This document shows, piece after piece, positions 1 through 7,253 of a stretch of 10,104 bases of DNA. Source of the DNA: Methyloprofundus sp. (lineage in GTDB: Bacteria > Pseudomonadota > Gammaproteobacteria > Methylococcales > Methylomonadaceae); NCBI GenBank assembly GCA_030619185.1, contig JAUXBW010000056.1, positions 1 to 10,104 of the forward strand, written 5' to 3'. Position 1 is the first letter of the stretch, and every line of letters begins with the position of its first letter. Position numbers and translations under genes: made by a program. The notes under the pieces were generated by a model. The model ran no database searches and was not told the origin of the DNA. It worked only from the letters and a program-made list of their open reading frames with translations.

Positions 1-344
1 CCTAAATTTGCCATATAGCCAGTAGAAAATAATAACGCACGTTCACGGCCGGTAAAATCGGCCAACTCCTCTTCTAAAGCATGGTGTTCGCGACTATGAC
101 CACAAACCAGATGTGCCGACCCACTACCTACTCCATATTTATCAGCAGCCTGTTTAAAAGATGCAACAACGTCAGGGTGATTTGCCAGGCCTAAATAATC
201 ATTACTGCAAAAATTAAGCAGCTTGCGCTCACCCAACTGTATATAGACACCTTGCGCTGAATCAATCACGCGCCGGGAGCGGTATAAATTTGCTTGTTTT
301 AATTGCTCAAGCTTAGCACCTAATTCATTGTGTCTAACCAACAT
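1..344 (-). CDS. bioF: 8-amino-7-oxononanoate synthase (BioF), N-terminal part, cut by window edge
   Basis: PLP-dependent enzyme of biotin synthesis that condenses pimeloyl-ACP (or pimeloyl-CoA) with L-alanine to give 8-amino-7-oxononanoate; cytosolic. Reading the minus strand from the ATG at 342-344 gives 114 open codons beginning MLVRHNELGAKLEQLKQ. The family landmarks follow: LNFCSNDYLGLANHP (about residues 43-57), YGVGSGSAHLVCGHS, then HHALEEELADFTGRERALLF and GYMANL at the edge. These align along their length with the BioF N-terminus; the catalytic lysine and the rest of the fold lie outside the window. The gene starts 10 bp after the bioB stop, so the two are almost certainly cotranscribed. 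No strong ribosome binding site precedes the ATG, which suggests translational coupling to bioB. The start is well supported by the homologous N-terminus. Confidence 0.93.
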   Translation of the reverse strand, partial: MLVRHNELGAKLEQLKQANLYRSRRVIDSAQGVYIQLGERKLLNFCSNDYLGLANHPDVVASFKQAADKYGVGSGSAHLVCGHSREHHALEEELADFTGRERALLFSTGYMANL

Positions 345-354
345 ACGCTGACTA

Positions 355-1338
355 TTATGCGTAGCTCGACCCTGCAGAACGCACTCCCAATCGATCAAAT
401 AAATCTAAATCATGATTGGTCATTGGGTTATCCGTGGTTAACAACTTATCTCCATAAAAAATAGAGTTAGCACCGGCAAAAAAACAAAGTGCCTGCATTT
501 CATCAGACATATCAGCCCGCCCCGCCGACAACCTGACACGCGACTCTGGCATTAATAGTCGCGCCACGGCTATCATACGAATAAACATAAAAGGATCAAG
601 CTGCTCTGTCCCCATTAAGGGCGTACCTTCCACTTGTACCAGCATATTAATCGGTACACTTTCCGGATGTTTGGGTAAATTAGCTAACTCAATTAATAGA
701 TTAGCGCGATCATCATCACTTTCTCCCATACCCACAATACCCCCACAACAGACATTAATCCCTGCGTCGCGTACACGCCCCAAAGTATCTAAACGATCTT
801 GGTAGGTTCTGGTAGTTATCACTTCTGAATAATAATCTTCCGAGGTATCCAGATTATGGTTGTAATAATCCAGTCCACCTTCTTTTAAAGTTTGAGTCTG
901 TTCGTCAGTTAGCATACCCAAAGTTACACAGGTTTCCATACCCAACGCTTTTACACCTTGCACCATTTCTACCACACGAGCAATATCTTTATCTTTGGGG
1001 CTACGCCATGCAGCGCCCATACAGAAGCGCGAGGCACCCTGATCTTTTGCCTGTTGTGCTGATTTTAAAACCTCATCCACCGGCATTAACGCCTCTGGTG
1101 TTAAGTCTGAATCATAGCGTGCACTTTGCGGACAGTAGCCACAGTCTTCTGAACACGAGCCTGTTTTAATACTTAACAAACTACTTATTTGCACTTCGTT
1201 TGGGTCAAAATAAGTGCGATGAATGCTTTGCGCCTGAAATATCAGGTCATTAAAAGGCTGCTTAAATAAAGCTTTCACTTCCTCTAACTGCCAATCGTGG
1301 CGTAATATAGAATCATTATTGACTGATTGTGCTGGCAT
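355..1338 (-). CDS. bioB: Biotin synthase (BioB), radical SAM enzyme
   Basis: Catalyses the last step of biotin synthesis, inserting sulfur into dethiobiotin; cytosolic homodimer. From the ATG at 1336-1338 the protein has 327 residues, close to the usual BioB length. The radical-SAM CX3CX2C motif is Cys62, Cys66, Cys69 ([12 protein letters not shown]), which binds the [4Fe-4S] cluster. The [2Fe-2S] ligands expected from E. coli BioB are all present at matching spacing: Cys106 (RFCMGAAWR), Cys137 (METCVTLG), Cys197 (INVCCGG) and Arg269 (VRLSAGR). A GTG at 1353 would add five residues, but the ribosome binding site GGAG overlaps that region and sits 9 nt before ATG 1338, so I chose the ATG. First gene of a minus-strand biotin operon with bioF next; divergent from the comF-like gene. 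A candidate BirA operator lies upstream at 1391-1423. Confidence 0.97.
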   Translation of the reverse strand: MPAQSVNNDSILRHDWQLEEVKALFKQPFNDLIFQAQSIHRTYFDPNEVQISSLLSIKTGSCSEDCGYCPQSARYDSDLTPEALMPVDEVLKSAQQAKDQGASRFCMGAAWRSPKDKDIARVVEMVQGVKALGMETCVTLGMLTDEQTQTLKEGGLDYYNHNLDTSEDYYSEVITTRTYQDRLDTLGRVRDAGINVCCGGIVGMGESDDDRANLLIELANLPKHPESVPINMLVQVEGTPLMGTEQLDPFMFIRMIAVARLLMPESRVRLSAGRADMSDEMQALCFFAGANSIFYGDKLLTTDNPMTNHDLDLFDRLGVRSAGSSYA

Positions 1339-1358
1339 TCTGTTAATCTCCACTCTAT

Positions 1359-1387
1359 GTAATATCTTGGTAAATCGATTAAGCCAA
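1359..1387 (-). promoter_or_regulatory. Candidate sigma70 promoter for bioBF
   Basis: On the minus strand TTGGCT (1382-1387) and TATTAC (1359-1364) are separated by 17 bp. Transcription would then start only about 14 nt before the bioB ATG. An alternative is TTGACT (1392-1397) with the poorer TTTACC (1369-1374), also 17 bp apart; that -35 would lie inside the BirA-like site. Sequence alone does not decide between them. Confidence 0.35.
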
Positions 1388-1390
1388 AAC

Positions 1391-1423
1391 TAGTCAACCT
1401 AATATGATAAAAACGGTAAACAA
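1391..1423. promoter_or_regulatory. Candidate BirA (biotin repressor) operator between bioB and comF
   Basis: TAGTCAACC (1391-1399) and GGTAAACAA (1415-1423) are separated by 15 bp. The proteobacterial BirA box is roughly TTGTnAACC-N14-16-GGTTnACAA. Each half-site here differs from that pattern at one defined position, and the spacing fits. The site lies just upstream of bioB, as expected for biotin-dependent repression, and overlaps an alternative -35 (TTGACT) for bioB. It also covers the comF start codon (1404-1406). The match is by eye and could be chance, though the location favours function. Confidence 0.45.
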
Positions 1424-2114
1424 CTGGTGCAATATTATACAATATAGTTTGCTACCGCCTAGCTGTATCTTGTGTGGGAATCAAGGAATGGAACGCATGG
1501 ATCTGTGTCAGCCCTGTTACAACGGGTTATTAACCCAGGGAAGTCATTGCTATTGTTGTGCAAAACGATTTGCAAGTGACAGTGCTGACCAGCAACTATG
1601 TGGCGATTGCCAAAAGAATCCCCCTGCCTTTGATAAAACCTATGTCCCTTTTGTGCATCAGGGAGCGATACGTTACCTGATTAATCATTGCAAATTTGAG
1701 GGTGCGTATAAAAATACCCGTCTCTTAGGGTCACTACTCGCTGACTATCTAGCTAACAACGCCGAACTACCGGAGCTTATTATTCCAGTGCCTTTGCACC
1801 CCAAACGCTACCGCCAGAGAGGCTTTAATCAAACACTGGAAATGGCTAAAATTATTGCACAACGCTTATCTATCCCTATTGATAATAACTGTTGCTTGCA
1901 TGTAAAAAACACACCCCACCAAATTTCCCTATCGGGCAAACAAAGACATAAAAATATTAAAAATTCCTTTCAGATGGCAAGCACACCCAAAGCAAAACAT
2001 ATAGCTATTCTGGATGATGTTTTAACCACAGGTGCAACGGCTAATGAACTCGCCAGGGTGATAAAAGCTACAGGGGTCAGTCATGTAGATGTCTGGGTTT
2101 GTGCTCGGGCATAA
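1404..2114 (+). CDS. comF: ComF/GntX family phosphoribosyltransferase-like protein
   Basis: Member of the ComF family: an N-terminal zinc-ribbon followed by a type I phosphoribosyltransferase domain. Homologues are linked to DNA uptake (ComF in Haemophilus and Bacillus) or use of external DNA as a nutrient (GntX in E. coli); the reaction is not established. The 236-residue product has cysteine pairs Cys21/Cys24, Cys35/Cys38, Cys51/Cys52 and Cys66/Cys69, fitting the zinc-binding region. The phosphoribosyltransferase part shows PVPLHPKRYRQRGFNQ (about 128-143), the PHQISLSGKQRHKNIKNSF segment, and the PRPP loop ILDDVLTTGAT (202-212) with both acidic residues kept. No good ribosome binding site precedes the ATG. 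A comF-like gene divergent from bioB is a common gammaproteobacterial arrangement. The last 38 bp overlap the 3' end of waaA on the other strand. Confidence 0.9.
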   Translation: MIKTVNNWCNIIQYSLLPPSCILCGNQGMERMDLCQPCYNGLLTQGSHCYCCAKRFASDSADQQLCGDCQKNPPAFDKTYVPFVHQGAIRYLINHCKFEGAYKNTRLLGSLLADYLANNAELPELIIPVPLHPKRYRQRGFNQTLEMAKIIAQRLSIPIDNNCCLHVKNTPHQISLSGKQRHKNIKNSFQMASTPKAKHIAILDDVLTTGATANELARVIKATGVSHVDVWVCARA

Positions 2115-3363
2115 AACGCTCAATAACAGTAACAGTCCTCTCCACTGCTCCCTTATTTTTCTCAACAAAAGCCCGCCCTGCACTCACTAACAAATCTTTT
2201 TTTCGCGAATCACTGAGCAGCAGTGCGACAGCATCTACAATATCCGTTGCATCGAAGCACTGAATCCCCCCCCTGGCATCAAGTAATTGCCGGGCTAATA
2301 ACTCAGAATTTTTCATGTACGGGCCAAACAATACAGGCACATCAAGCAAAATCGGCTCAAAAATATTATGCCCACCAATGGGCACCATGCTACCGGCGAC
2401 AAAACTACAATCAGCAACGGCGTACATCTGTTTCAATTCACCCAGAGTATCCACTAAAAACATATCAGTGGATGCTACACAGGGTTTATTCTCTGTACGC
2501 CTGACAACACCAAGATTATGCGCTAGGTATAACCTGGCAATCTCATCTGCACGCCTTGGCTGTCGAGGCACCAAGACTAATAATAACGCGGGAAATTGTT
2601 GTTTTAAGCGCTGGTAAACATTTAAAAATAGCGCTTCCTCTCCCTGATGAGTACTGCCAACAACAAAAATCAGACGTTCAGGAAATAACAGTCGTTTTAT
2701 TTCAACCGCCTTGAGCTTAGTCGCTTCGGGAATAAGCATATCTAATTTAACATTACCTGATATGCTAATCTTTTCAGCACTCACCCCAATCTTCTTAAAG
2801 CGTTGCGCATCAAGCTCACTCTGTACAAGCACTGCACTAAGGCTGGAAAAAACTTTCGTCAAGAAAAACTTGAGCCTGCCATACCCTTTGACAGATTTTT
2901 CAGATAACCTGCCATTCACAATAAAAAGAGGTATCGAATTGTCAGCACACTGAGAGAATAAGACAGGCCAGATCTCGGTCTCCATAATCACCGCTATCTT
3001 AGGCTGAAAATGATGCATAAACCGGGCCATGGCATCCGGTAAATCTAAGGGCAAATAGACATGCTCCACTTTATTGCCCTGTAATGCACGAATACGCTGA
3101 TACCCGGGTTCTGTCCCTGTGGTAACCAGAACCTTATAGGGGAAATTATCTCGAAAATAATTAATTAATACATTGGCCGCTTCGACCTCGCCAACTGAGA
3201 CGGCATGTACCCAGATAACTTGCTGAGTATGATTTCTGCTATAAAATCCAAAAAACTCCTGCCATCGGGCATGATAATCGTTTTTCTTTATCCCTCTAAG
3301 ATAATGAAAAACAGCCCAGAACGGCAATAACAGGTAATGTAGAGCAACATAGAAATAATACAT
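2077..3363 (-). CDS. waaA: 3-deoxy-D-manno-octulosonic acid (Kdo) transferase WaaA/KdtA
   Basis: Inner-membrane-associated GT30 enzyme that transfers Kdo from CMP-Kdo to the lipid A precursor, starting the LPS inner core. From ATG 3361-3363 the protein has 428 residues, the usual length. The N-terminal hydrophobic anchor (about 1-22) is followed by RWQEFFGFY, whose Glu36 matches the catalytic glutamate region of the family. Further landmarks are HAVSVGEV (53-60), METEIWP (127-133), GNVKLD (203-208), VGSTHQGEE (235-243), VPRQPRR (265-271) and the CMP-Kdo-binding GGHNIFEP (330-337). A GTG at 3378 would add five residues, but it has no ribosome binding site, and the alignment with E. coli WaaA starts at the ATG, which has GTGGG about 10 nt before it. 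The gene follows the arnT-like gene by 45 bp, so a shared transcript is likely. Whether it adds one or two Kdo units cannot be read from the sequence. Confidence 0.96.
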   Translation of the reverse strand: MYYFYVALHYLLLPFWAVFHYLRGIKKNDYHARWQEFFGFYSRNHTQQVIWVHAVSVGEVEAANVLINYFRDNFPYKVLVTTGTEPGYQRIRALQGNKVEHVYLPLDLPDAMARFMHHFQPKIAVIMETEIWPVLFSQCADNSIPLFIVNGRLSEKSVKGYGRLKFFLTKVFSSLSAVLVQSELDAQRFKKIGVSAEKISISGNVKLDMLIPEATKLKAVEIKRLLFPERLIFVVGSTHQGEEALFLNVYQRLKQQFPALLLVLVPRQPRRADEIARLYLAHNLGVVRRTENKPCVASTDMFLVDTLGELKQMYAVADCSFVAGSMVPIGGHNIFEPILLDVPVLFGPYMKNSELLARQLLDARGGIQCFDATDIVDAVALLLSDSRKKDLLVSAGRAFVEKNKGAVERTVTVIERFMPEHKPRHLHD

Positions 3364-3408
3364 AGTGTAAATACCCACGTTAAGGACAAAAGTTCTATAG
3401 GTTTCATA

Positions 3409-5058
3409 TCAATAATTGCCTACGATGATACGGCGTGGATCTTGATAAACGATTTTCATAGGGATATTCTGGTTTTGCCACTGCTTATATTTTTGCACCG
3501 AAAGTATCGCAAGCGCATGCTGAGGAGCCAACCACAGTGGCATGAATTCTTGCTCATTCGCTACCCACCCTCTTGGTTCACGACCTATGCCGAACTCCAT
3601 ATTACCCTTAAAGGTAACGACTGTAATTTTACGTTGTAAATAATAAGGCAATGAATATTCAAACCGGTCAACGGCATAAATTTTTAAATTTTCTTGTTCA
3701 CTAAGGGGGCGAATCGTATCAGCCATTAATTTTGCTGAGCGTATCTGGCTATGACTTTGGTAACCCCATGAGCCCATTTGAAAAGCAAGCAGCGAAAATA
3801 AAGCAATAACAGGGATAACTATCTGCTGCTTTTTTCGATAGAAAAATGCAAGCAAGCTTGCCAGAGCCAAGCTGATTGATGCAGCAATTAACCAGGGTCT
3901 ATACTCCAGAAAAATTGAAACTGGCTTGTGCGGGCGGGCAAATCCAACTATTTTCCATGCCACAATAGCAACAATTATGGCTAATAAGCCAGTGATAATA
4001 ACGAAACTATTAGTGTGCTTATTTTTAGCCAGCTGTGCTCCAGCTAACACAGCTAAAAAGGGGAAAACAGGCAAGATATAAGGGACTAATTTTGAGTGCG
4101 AATAAGAGAAAAATAAAAAGATAAACGTAGCATACACCCAGAATAAACGTGAGGCTTCAAAGCTACCGGGGCACTTTGGTCGCCAGCTAAATTCAGGCTT
4201 AAAGATCGCGCTGAAAATACTGATTATCCAGGGCAAAAAACCCACTGATAACACTGCGATAAAATACCACCAGGGTTGGTTACGCGAATGAACATTGGAA
4301 GTAAAGCGTTCGAAATGTTCATGGATAAAAAAGAAATGTAAAAATTGCTCATTAGCCTGACTAACCAGAATAAACCAGGGCAAGACCAGTATTAAAAAAA
4401 GGCTAAGCCCTTTAACAATAGACAAATTCCGCCATAATTCCCAGTCCCTCTGCCATAAACTATAAATTACAATCGCTGCACCAGGAAATACCAGACCGAT
4501 TAGCCCTTTGCTTAAAACAGCGCCTGCTAAACCCGCCCAGCTTAATAACATCCAGCCCTGGCCTTTGCTCGTCGTATTTCTTTGTGATTGAGCCAGAGCA
4601 AAGGCACCAAGGGTCAGCGCAAGAAATGCAGCAACTCCCATGTCCAGCACATTGGCATGACCAATGCTGACATAAAGAGTTGAGCTAAGCAGAATAAGGA
4701 AAGTATAGCGCCCTACCGGTTCCCCGTATAAGCGTCGCCCAACAAACCACATCCATAACGCACCGAAAAAACCCATTGCCGAACACCACAGCCTTGCAGC
4801 CGCATTTGTCTCACCCAGAATAGCCATGCTAATAGCTGAGCCCCAGTAATGTATCGGGGGTTTATCAAAAAATTTATAACCATTTAGCCGGGGTGTTACC
4901 CAGTCACCCGTGTTAAGCATTGCACTGGAAATATCTGCATAACGGCCTTCATCGGGATCAATTAAGTCACGATAACCTAATAGTGAAAACCAGATGATAC
5001 CAGCGATAATAATAAGCAATACATCACTACGCCCTTGCGTAGTGGAGAAAATTTTCAT
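3409..5058 (-). CDS. ArnT-like GT83 family lipid-linked sugar transferase (integral membrane)
   Basis: Polytopic GT-C glycosyltransferase of 549 residues, nearly the length of E. coli ArnT (550), which moves 4-amino-4-deoxy-L-arabinose from undecaprenyl phosphate to lipid A at the periplasmic face. After a first membrane segment (about 13-29) comes the periplasmic catalytic loop with DPDEGRYADIS (34-44, the family acidic motif), then GDWVTPRLNG and FDKPPIHYW (64-72), all typical of ArnT/PMT_2 proteins. Many further hydrophobic segments follow up to about residue 425, then a soluble periplasmic C-terminal domain. ATG 5056-5058 is preceded by GAGGAA at good spacing. Cotranscription with waaA supports an LPS/lipid A target. 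No arnBCAD or other L-Ara4N genes are in the window, so the donor sugar is unproven and another lipid-linked sugar is possible. I therefore give no symbol. Confidence 0.85.
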   Translation of the reverse strand: MKIFSTTQGRSDVLLIIIAGIIWFSLLGYRDLIDPDEGRYADISSAMLNTGDWVTPRLNGYKFFDKPPIHYWGSAISMAILGETNAAARLWCSAMGFFGALWMWFVGRRLYGEPVGRYTFLILLSSTLYVSIGHANVLDMGVAAFLALTLGAFALAQSQRNTTSKGQGWMLLSWAGLAGAVLSKGLIGLVFPGAAIVIYSLWQRDWELWRNLSIVKGLSLFLILVLPWFILVSQANEQFLHFFFIHEHFERFTSNVHSRNQPWWYFIAVLSVGFLPWIISIFSAIFKPEFSWRPKCPGSFEASRLFWVYATFIFLFFSYSHSKLVPYILPVFPFLAVLAGAQLAKNKHTNSFVIITGLLAIIVAIVAWKIVGFARPHKPVSIFLEYRPWLIAASISLALASLLAFFYRKKQQIVIPVIALFSLLAFQMGSWGYQSHSQIRSAKLMADTIRPLSEQENLKIYAVDRFEYSLPYYLQRKITVVTFKGNMEFGIGREPRGWVANEQEFMPLWLAPQHALAILSVQKYKQWQNQNIPMKIVYQDPRRIIVGNY

Positions 5059-5331
5059 CGTTAATTCCTCAGGAAAACACTAGGAGGCTGCCCAAGTATA
5101 GAAATATACACACCTAAGCAATAATATCAACACGTTTGGTATTTCCCTATCCATAAAAACAAAATGGATGCTGCACTAGAAGTAATACAAACGGAGATAA
5201 AGCATATACGGGCGATACGCTGAAAAGAACAGGAGGGAGATAACACAACTTAGGCCTTAATAGAACTACGCAGGCAGGCTTAAGCACCCCATCGGGGGTG
5301 AGGGTCTTTTGTCCGCAAAAAAAATGCAGCT
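5059..5331. other. Gene-free stretch upstream of the arnT-like gene
   Basis: This 273-bp part of the intergenic region has no open frame with coding character on either strand. It holds the candidate promoter at 5103-5130 for the arnT-like gene. It also holds a perfect 6-bp hairpin, CACCCC (5285-5290) and GGGGTG (5295-5300), with loop ATCG. A TCTTTT run follows the hairpin on the plus strand, but there is no plus-strand gene for it to end. The remainder shows nothing I recognise. Confidence 0.6.
5103..5130 (-). promoter_or_regulatory. Candidate sigma70 promoter for the arnT-like gene and waaA
   Basis: On the minus strand TTGATA (5125-5130) and TATATT (5103-5108) are separated by 16 bp, each close to consensus. 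Transcription would start near 5096, about 38 nt before the ATG at 5058. The region is AT-rich, so chance matches are possible. Confidence 0.4.
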
Positions 5332-5542
5332 GTAAAGGTTGGGTTAGTTTTTAAGGAACGCGCACGGAATAAGTTTGGCAACTGGCGCAGGATTTATGTT
5401 CGTATTCAAGGCGTAGAAACAGGCGCATAGCTGGCTACGCAACTATTTCTACAACGCAGATGACGAGCATAAACACCAGCGAGTTGTCGAAGTTATTCCG
5501 TGCACGTTCCTAAGTGTAGCGAAAAAACCTAACCCAACCTAC
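5332..5542. repeat. 211-bp nested imperfect palindromic repeat (MITE/REP-like element)
   Basis: The ends are inverted repeats: AGGTTGGGTTAG at 5336-5347 is matched exactly by its reverse complement at 5529-5540, flanked by GTA/TAC. A second pair lies inside: GGAACGCGCACGGAATAA at 5355-5372 matches the reverse complement of 5493-5510 in 17 of 18 positions. Pairing continues inward with GGCAACTGGCGC against the GCGAGTTGTCGA side, TTTATG (5393-5398) against CATAAA, and GTAGAAA (5413-5419) against TTTCTAC, down to a central GCATAGC/GCTACGC hairpin near 5432. There is no protein-coding frame. The right arm has about 10 extra bases between the outer and inner pairs, so this may be one element nested in another. 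No clear target-site duplication is visible. A small non-autonomous mobile element or REP-like family is the likeliest reading. It sits directly behind rplI. Confidence 0.8.
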
Positions 5543-5568
5543 AAAAAACACCTTTCAAACCAAAGCTG
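5543..5568 (-). terminator. Weak candidate terminator of the rpsF-rplI operon
   Basis: On the minus strand, 8 nt after the rplI stop, CAGCTTT pairs with AAAGGTG around a GGTTTG loop (5549-5568) with one G-G mismatch, followed by six T residues (5543-5548). The stem is short. The large palindrome that begins immediately downstream could reinforce or replace it as a transcript end. Confidence 0.4.
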
Positions 5569-5576
5569 TCGAACGG

Positions 5577-6026
5577 CTAGTCTTCTGCAGCAACCTTAAC
5601 AGCAACAGTCACAGTGACATCAGCATGTAGGTTAACATCGATATCATAATCACCAATTTGGCGGATAATGCCATCTGGTAGTCGTACTTCACTCTTATCA
5701 ACTGCTGCACCCGCTGCTGTTATCGCATCAGCAATATCATTTGTACCTACTGATCCAAATAACTTACCTTCTTCGCCTGCTTTATGCGCAATAACCACTT
5801 CGACTTTAGCCAAAGCATCTGCTCTTTTCTGAGCGGCGGATAATTTTTCTGCGGCGGCTCTTTCCAGCTCAGCTCTACGCGACTCAAACTCAGCAATTTT
5901 TTCTTTGGTAGCCATAACAGCTTTTTTCTGTGGTACCAGGAAATTTCTGGCAAATCCTGATTTCACATTTACTTTATCACCTAGATTACCTAGGTTTACA
6001 ACTTTCTCAAGAAGGATAACTTCCAT
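5577..6026 (-). CDS. rplI: 50S ribosomal protein L9 (bL9)
   Basis: Ribosomal protein of the large subunit that binds 23S rRNA near the L1 stalk base and helps keep the reading frame. The 149-residue product has the same length as E. coli L9. It begins [20 protein letters not shown] and carries the L9 signature region [20 protein letters not shown] (21-40), then the long connecting helix rich in Ala, Glu and Lys (about 41-75) and the C-terminal domain with [15 protein letters not shown] and KSEVRLPDG. The frame stays open 30 codons further upstream, but those residues do not resemble L9. ATG 6024-6026 has GAGGAT at proper spacing. Last gene of the minus-strand ribosomal operon, 44 bp after the DUF2232 gene. 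Confidence 0.97.
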   Translation of the reverse strand: MEVILLEKVVNLGNLGDKVNVKSGFARNFLVPQKKAVMATKEKIAEFESRRAELERAAAEKLSAAQKRADALAKVEVVIAHKAGEEGKLFGSVGTNDIADAITAAGAAVDKSEVRLPDGIIRQIGDYDIDVNLHADVTVTVAVKVAAED

Positions 6027-6070
6027 CTTTAAATCCTCATAGTTATCGGCGTACCGATTCCACAATACCT

Positions 6071-6979
6071 TTAAGTACTGGATGGGGGGGTTATATTTTT
6101 TCGTAAGTTCAACCACGTATCGCTGATGCCAATAATCGCTACTGGCAATACAATATGTGGCACAATAAAAATGCTTATATAAAACAGCGGTAATAAAAAG
6201 CGCTTTGCCTTAGTATTCGCTAAAAGAGCATGTGCAATCGCCGTTCCGATAAAGGCATACAACATAAATAAAATAATACCTATATTCCATGCTACTTCGG
6301 AAAACATACCTGTTGATAGCATCGCTACCAACAGGATAACCAGCGTCATAATCGTAAAACGCTGCGACATACGCAAAGACAGATATTCAGCAGAAAATCC
6401 ACCAGGATTATACAAATTAGACTGCCACCAGCGAGCCAGTAGCAAACCTAACAATAACCCGGTAACAGATCCCGTCACCAACGCACCCGTCATATACTTA
6501 GACAGCATAACAACGGTCTGCTCAATCTGCTCTACAGGCACCTCAGATACCTGTAGCATTGGCTGAATCATGACATCCAAAACTGCCTGCCAATACAAGG
6601 CTGGATCTTGAACCATCAAATAAAAGCCAATCACTGCCACAACACCTAGTGCTGATGCAATCTCAAAAGCCAGCGATAAATGCCGTCCTTCGCGTAATAC
6701 AATGGAAAGTACCCACACTGGCAGCCACAATATAAGCGCATAGCCCAAAGCAAATTGAAAATTGCCCAAAACCACAAAACCTAATATCGCTGCCGCTAGA
6801 GTAGCACTTAACAAGACCCATAAGCCTTCATATCCTCCACGTCGTAACGTCACCAATGCGACTGTGGCTGAACTTACAATACTGATAGGTGGCATAAGTA
6901 ATGATAGCAACGCCAGGATAGCGGCGACAGACATTGCCTGCATCCGACCTCGCATAATAAAATTCGCTATAAAATTCAC
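6071..6979 (-). CDS. DUF2232 (YybS-like) multi-pass membrane protein
   Basis: A 302-residue integral membrane protein of unknown function with about eight or nine hydrophobic segments (roughly 15-35, 52-72, 74-96, 106-124, 165-185, 208-226, 229-252, 261-285). Genes of this family commonly sit between rpsR and rplI in pseudomonads and related gammaproteobacteria, as here. The start is a GTG (6977-6979) with AGGTAGG a few bases upstream. It keeps the N-terminal FIMRGRMQA segment that I believe is usual in family members. An internal ATG at 6943 has GAGG only 4 nt away and would lose that segment. The gene begins 19 bp after the rpsR stop. The family is inferred from topology, length, N-terminus and context. 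No catalytic motif is visible, and I assign no function. Confidence 0.82.
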   Translation of the reverse strand: MNFIANFIMRGRMQAMSVAAILALLSLLMPPISIVSSATVALVTLRRGGYEGLWVLLSATLAAAILGFVVLGNFQFALGYALILWLPVWVLSIVLREGRHLSLAFEIASALGVVAVIGFYLMVQDPALYWQAVLDVMIQPMLQVSEVPVEQIEQTVVMLSKYMTGALVTGSVTGLLLGLLLARWWQSNLYNPGGFSAEYLSLRMSQRFTIMTLVILLVAMLSTGMFSEVAWNIGIILFMLYAFIGTAIAHALLANTKAKRFLLPLFYISIFIVPHIVLPVAIIGISDTWLNLRKNITPPSST

Positions 6980-6998
6980 TGTGCCTACCTAATATTAA

Positions 6999-7229
6999 TT
7001 ATTCGTGCGCATCACAAAAAGGCATCAAAGCAATATAACGCGCACGTTTAATAGCGGTTGTTATTTGTCTTTGATTTTTTGCAGTTGTCCCCGTAATACG
7101 GCTAGGAACAATTTTTCCTGTTTCAGTGACGAATTCGCCTAGCAATTCGATATTTTTATAATCGATAGCATTGCTTTCACCTTCCGCACCAAAAGTATAA
7201 TGCTTTTTGCGTCTCATTTGACGTGCCAT
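6999..7229 (-). CDS. rpsR: 30S ribosomal protein S18 (bS18)
   Basis: Small-subunit protein that pairs with S6 on the 16S rRNA platform. The 76-residue product matches the family in length (75 in E. coli) and in pattern: a basic N-terminus [11 protein letters not shown], the central [19 protein letters not shown], the highly conserved core [20 protein letters not shown] (42-61) and [13 protein letters not shown] 7227-7229 has GAGG at good spacing. It lies 24 bp after rpsF in the same operon, so S6 and S18 are made together, as their joint assembly requires. Confidence 0.97.
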   Translation of the reverse strand: MARQMRRKKHYTFGAEGESNAIDYKNIELLGEFVTETGKIVPSRITGTTAKNQRQITTAIKRARYIALMPFCDAHE

Positions 7230-7253
7230 AAGCTTAACCTCTCTAGTCTTTTA

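Noticed and set aside
1339..1353. GTG start five codons upstream for bioB
   Set aside because: The GGAG ribosome binding site overlaps this GTG and is correctly spaced for the ATG at 1338.
2223..2953. Plus-strand open frames inside waaA
   Set aside because: They lie opposite a well supported gene and have no recognisable domain or ribosome binding site.
3364..3378. GTG start five codons upstream for waaA
   Set aside because: No ribosome binding site precedes it, and homology with E. coli WaaA begins at the ATG at 3363.
5285..5310. GC-rich hairpin followed by TCTTTT read as a plus-strand terminator
   Set aside because: No plus-strand gene lies upstream to be terminated, the T-run is short and set off from the stem, and the minus strand has no T-tract after the hairpin.
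6027..6116. In-frame 30-codon extension upstream of rplI
   Set aside because: The extra residues do not resemble L9. The ATG at 6026 has a good ribosome binding site and gives the standard 149-residue protein.
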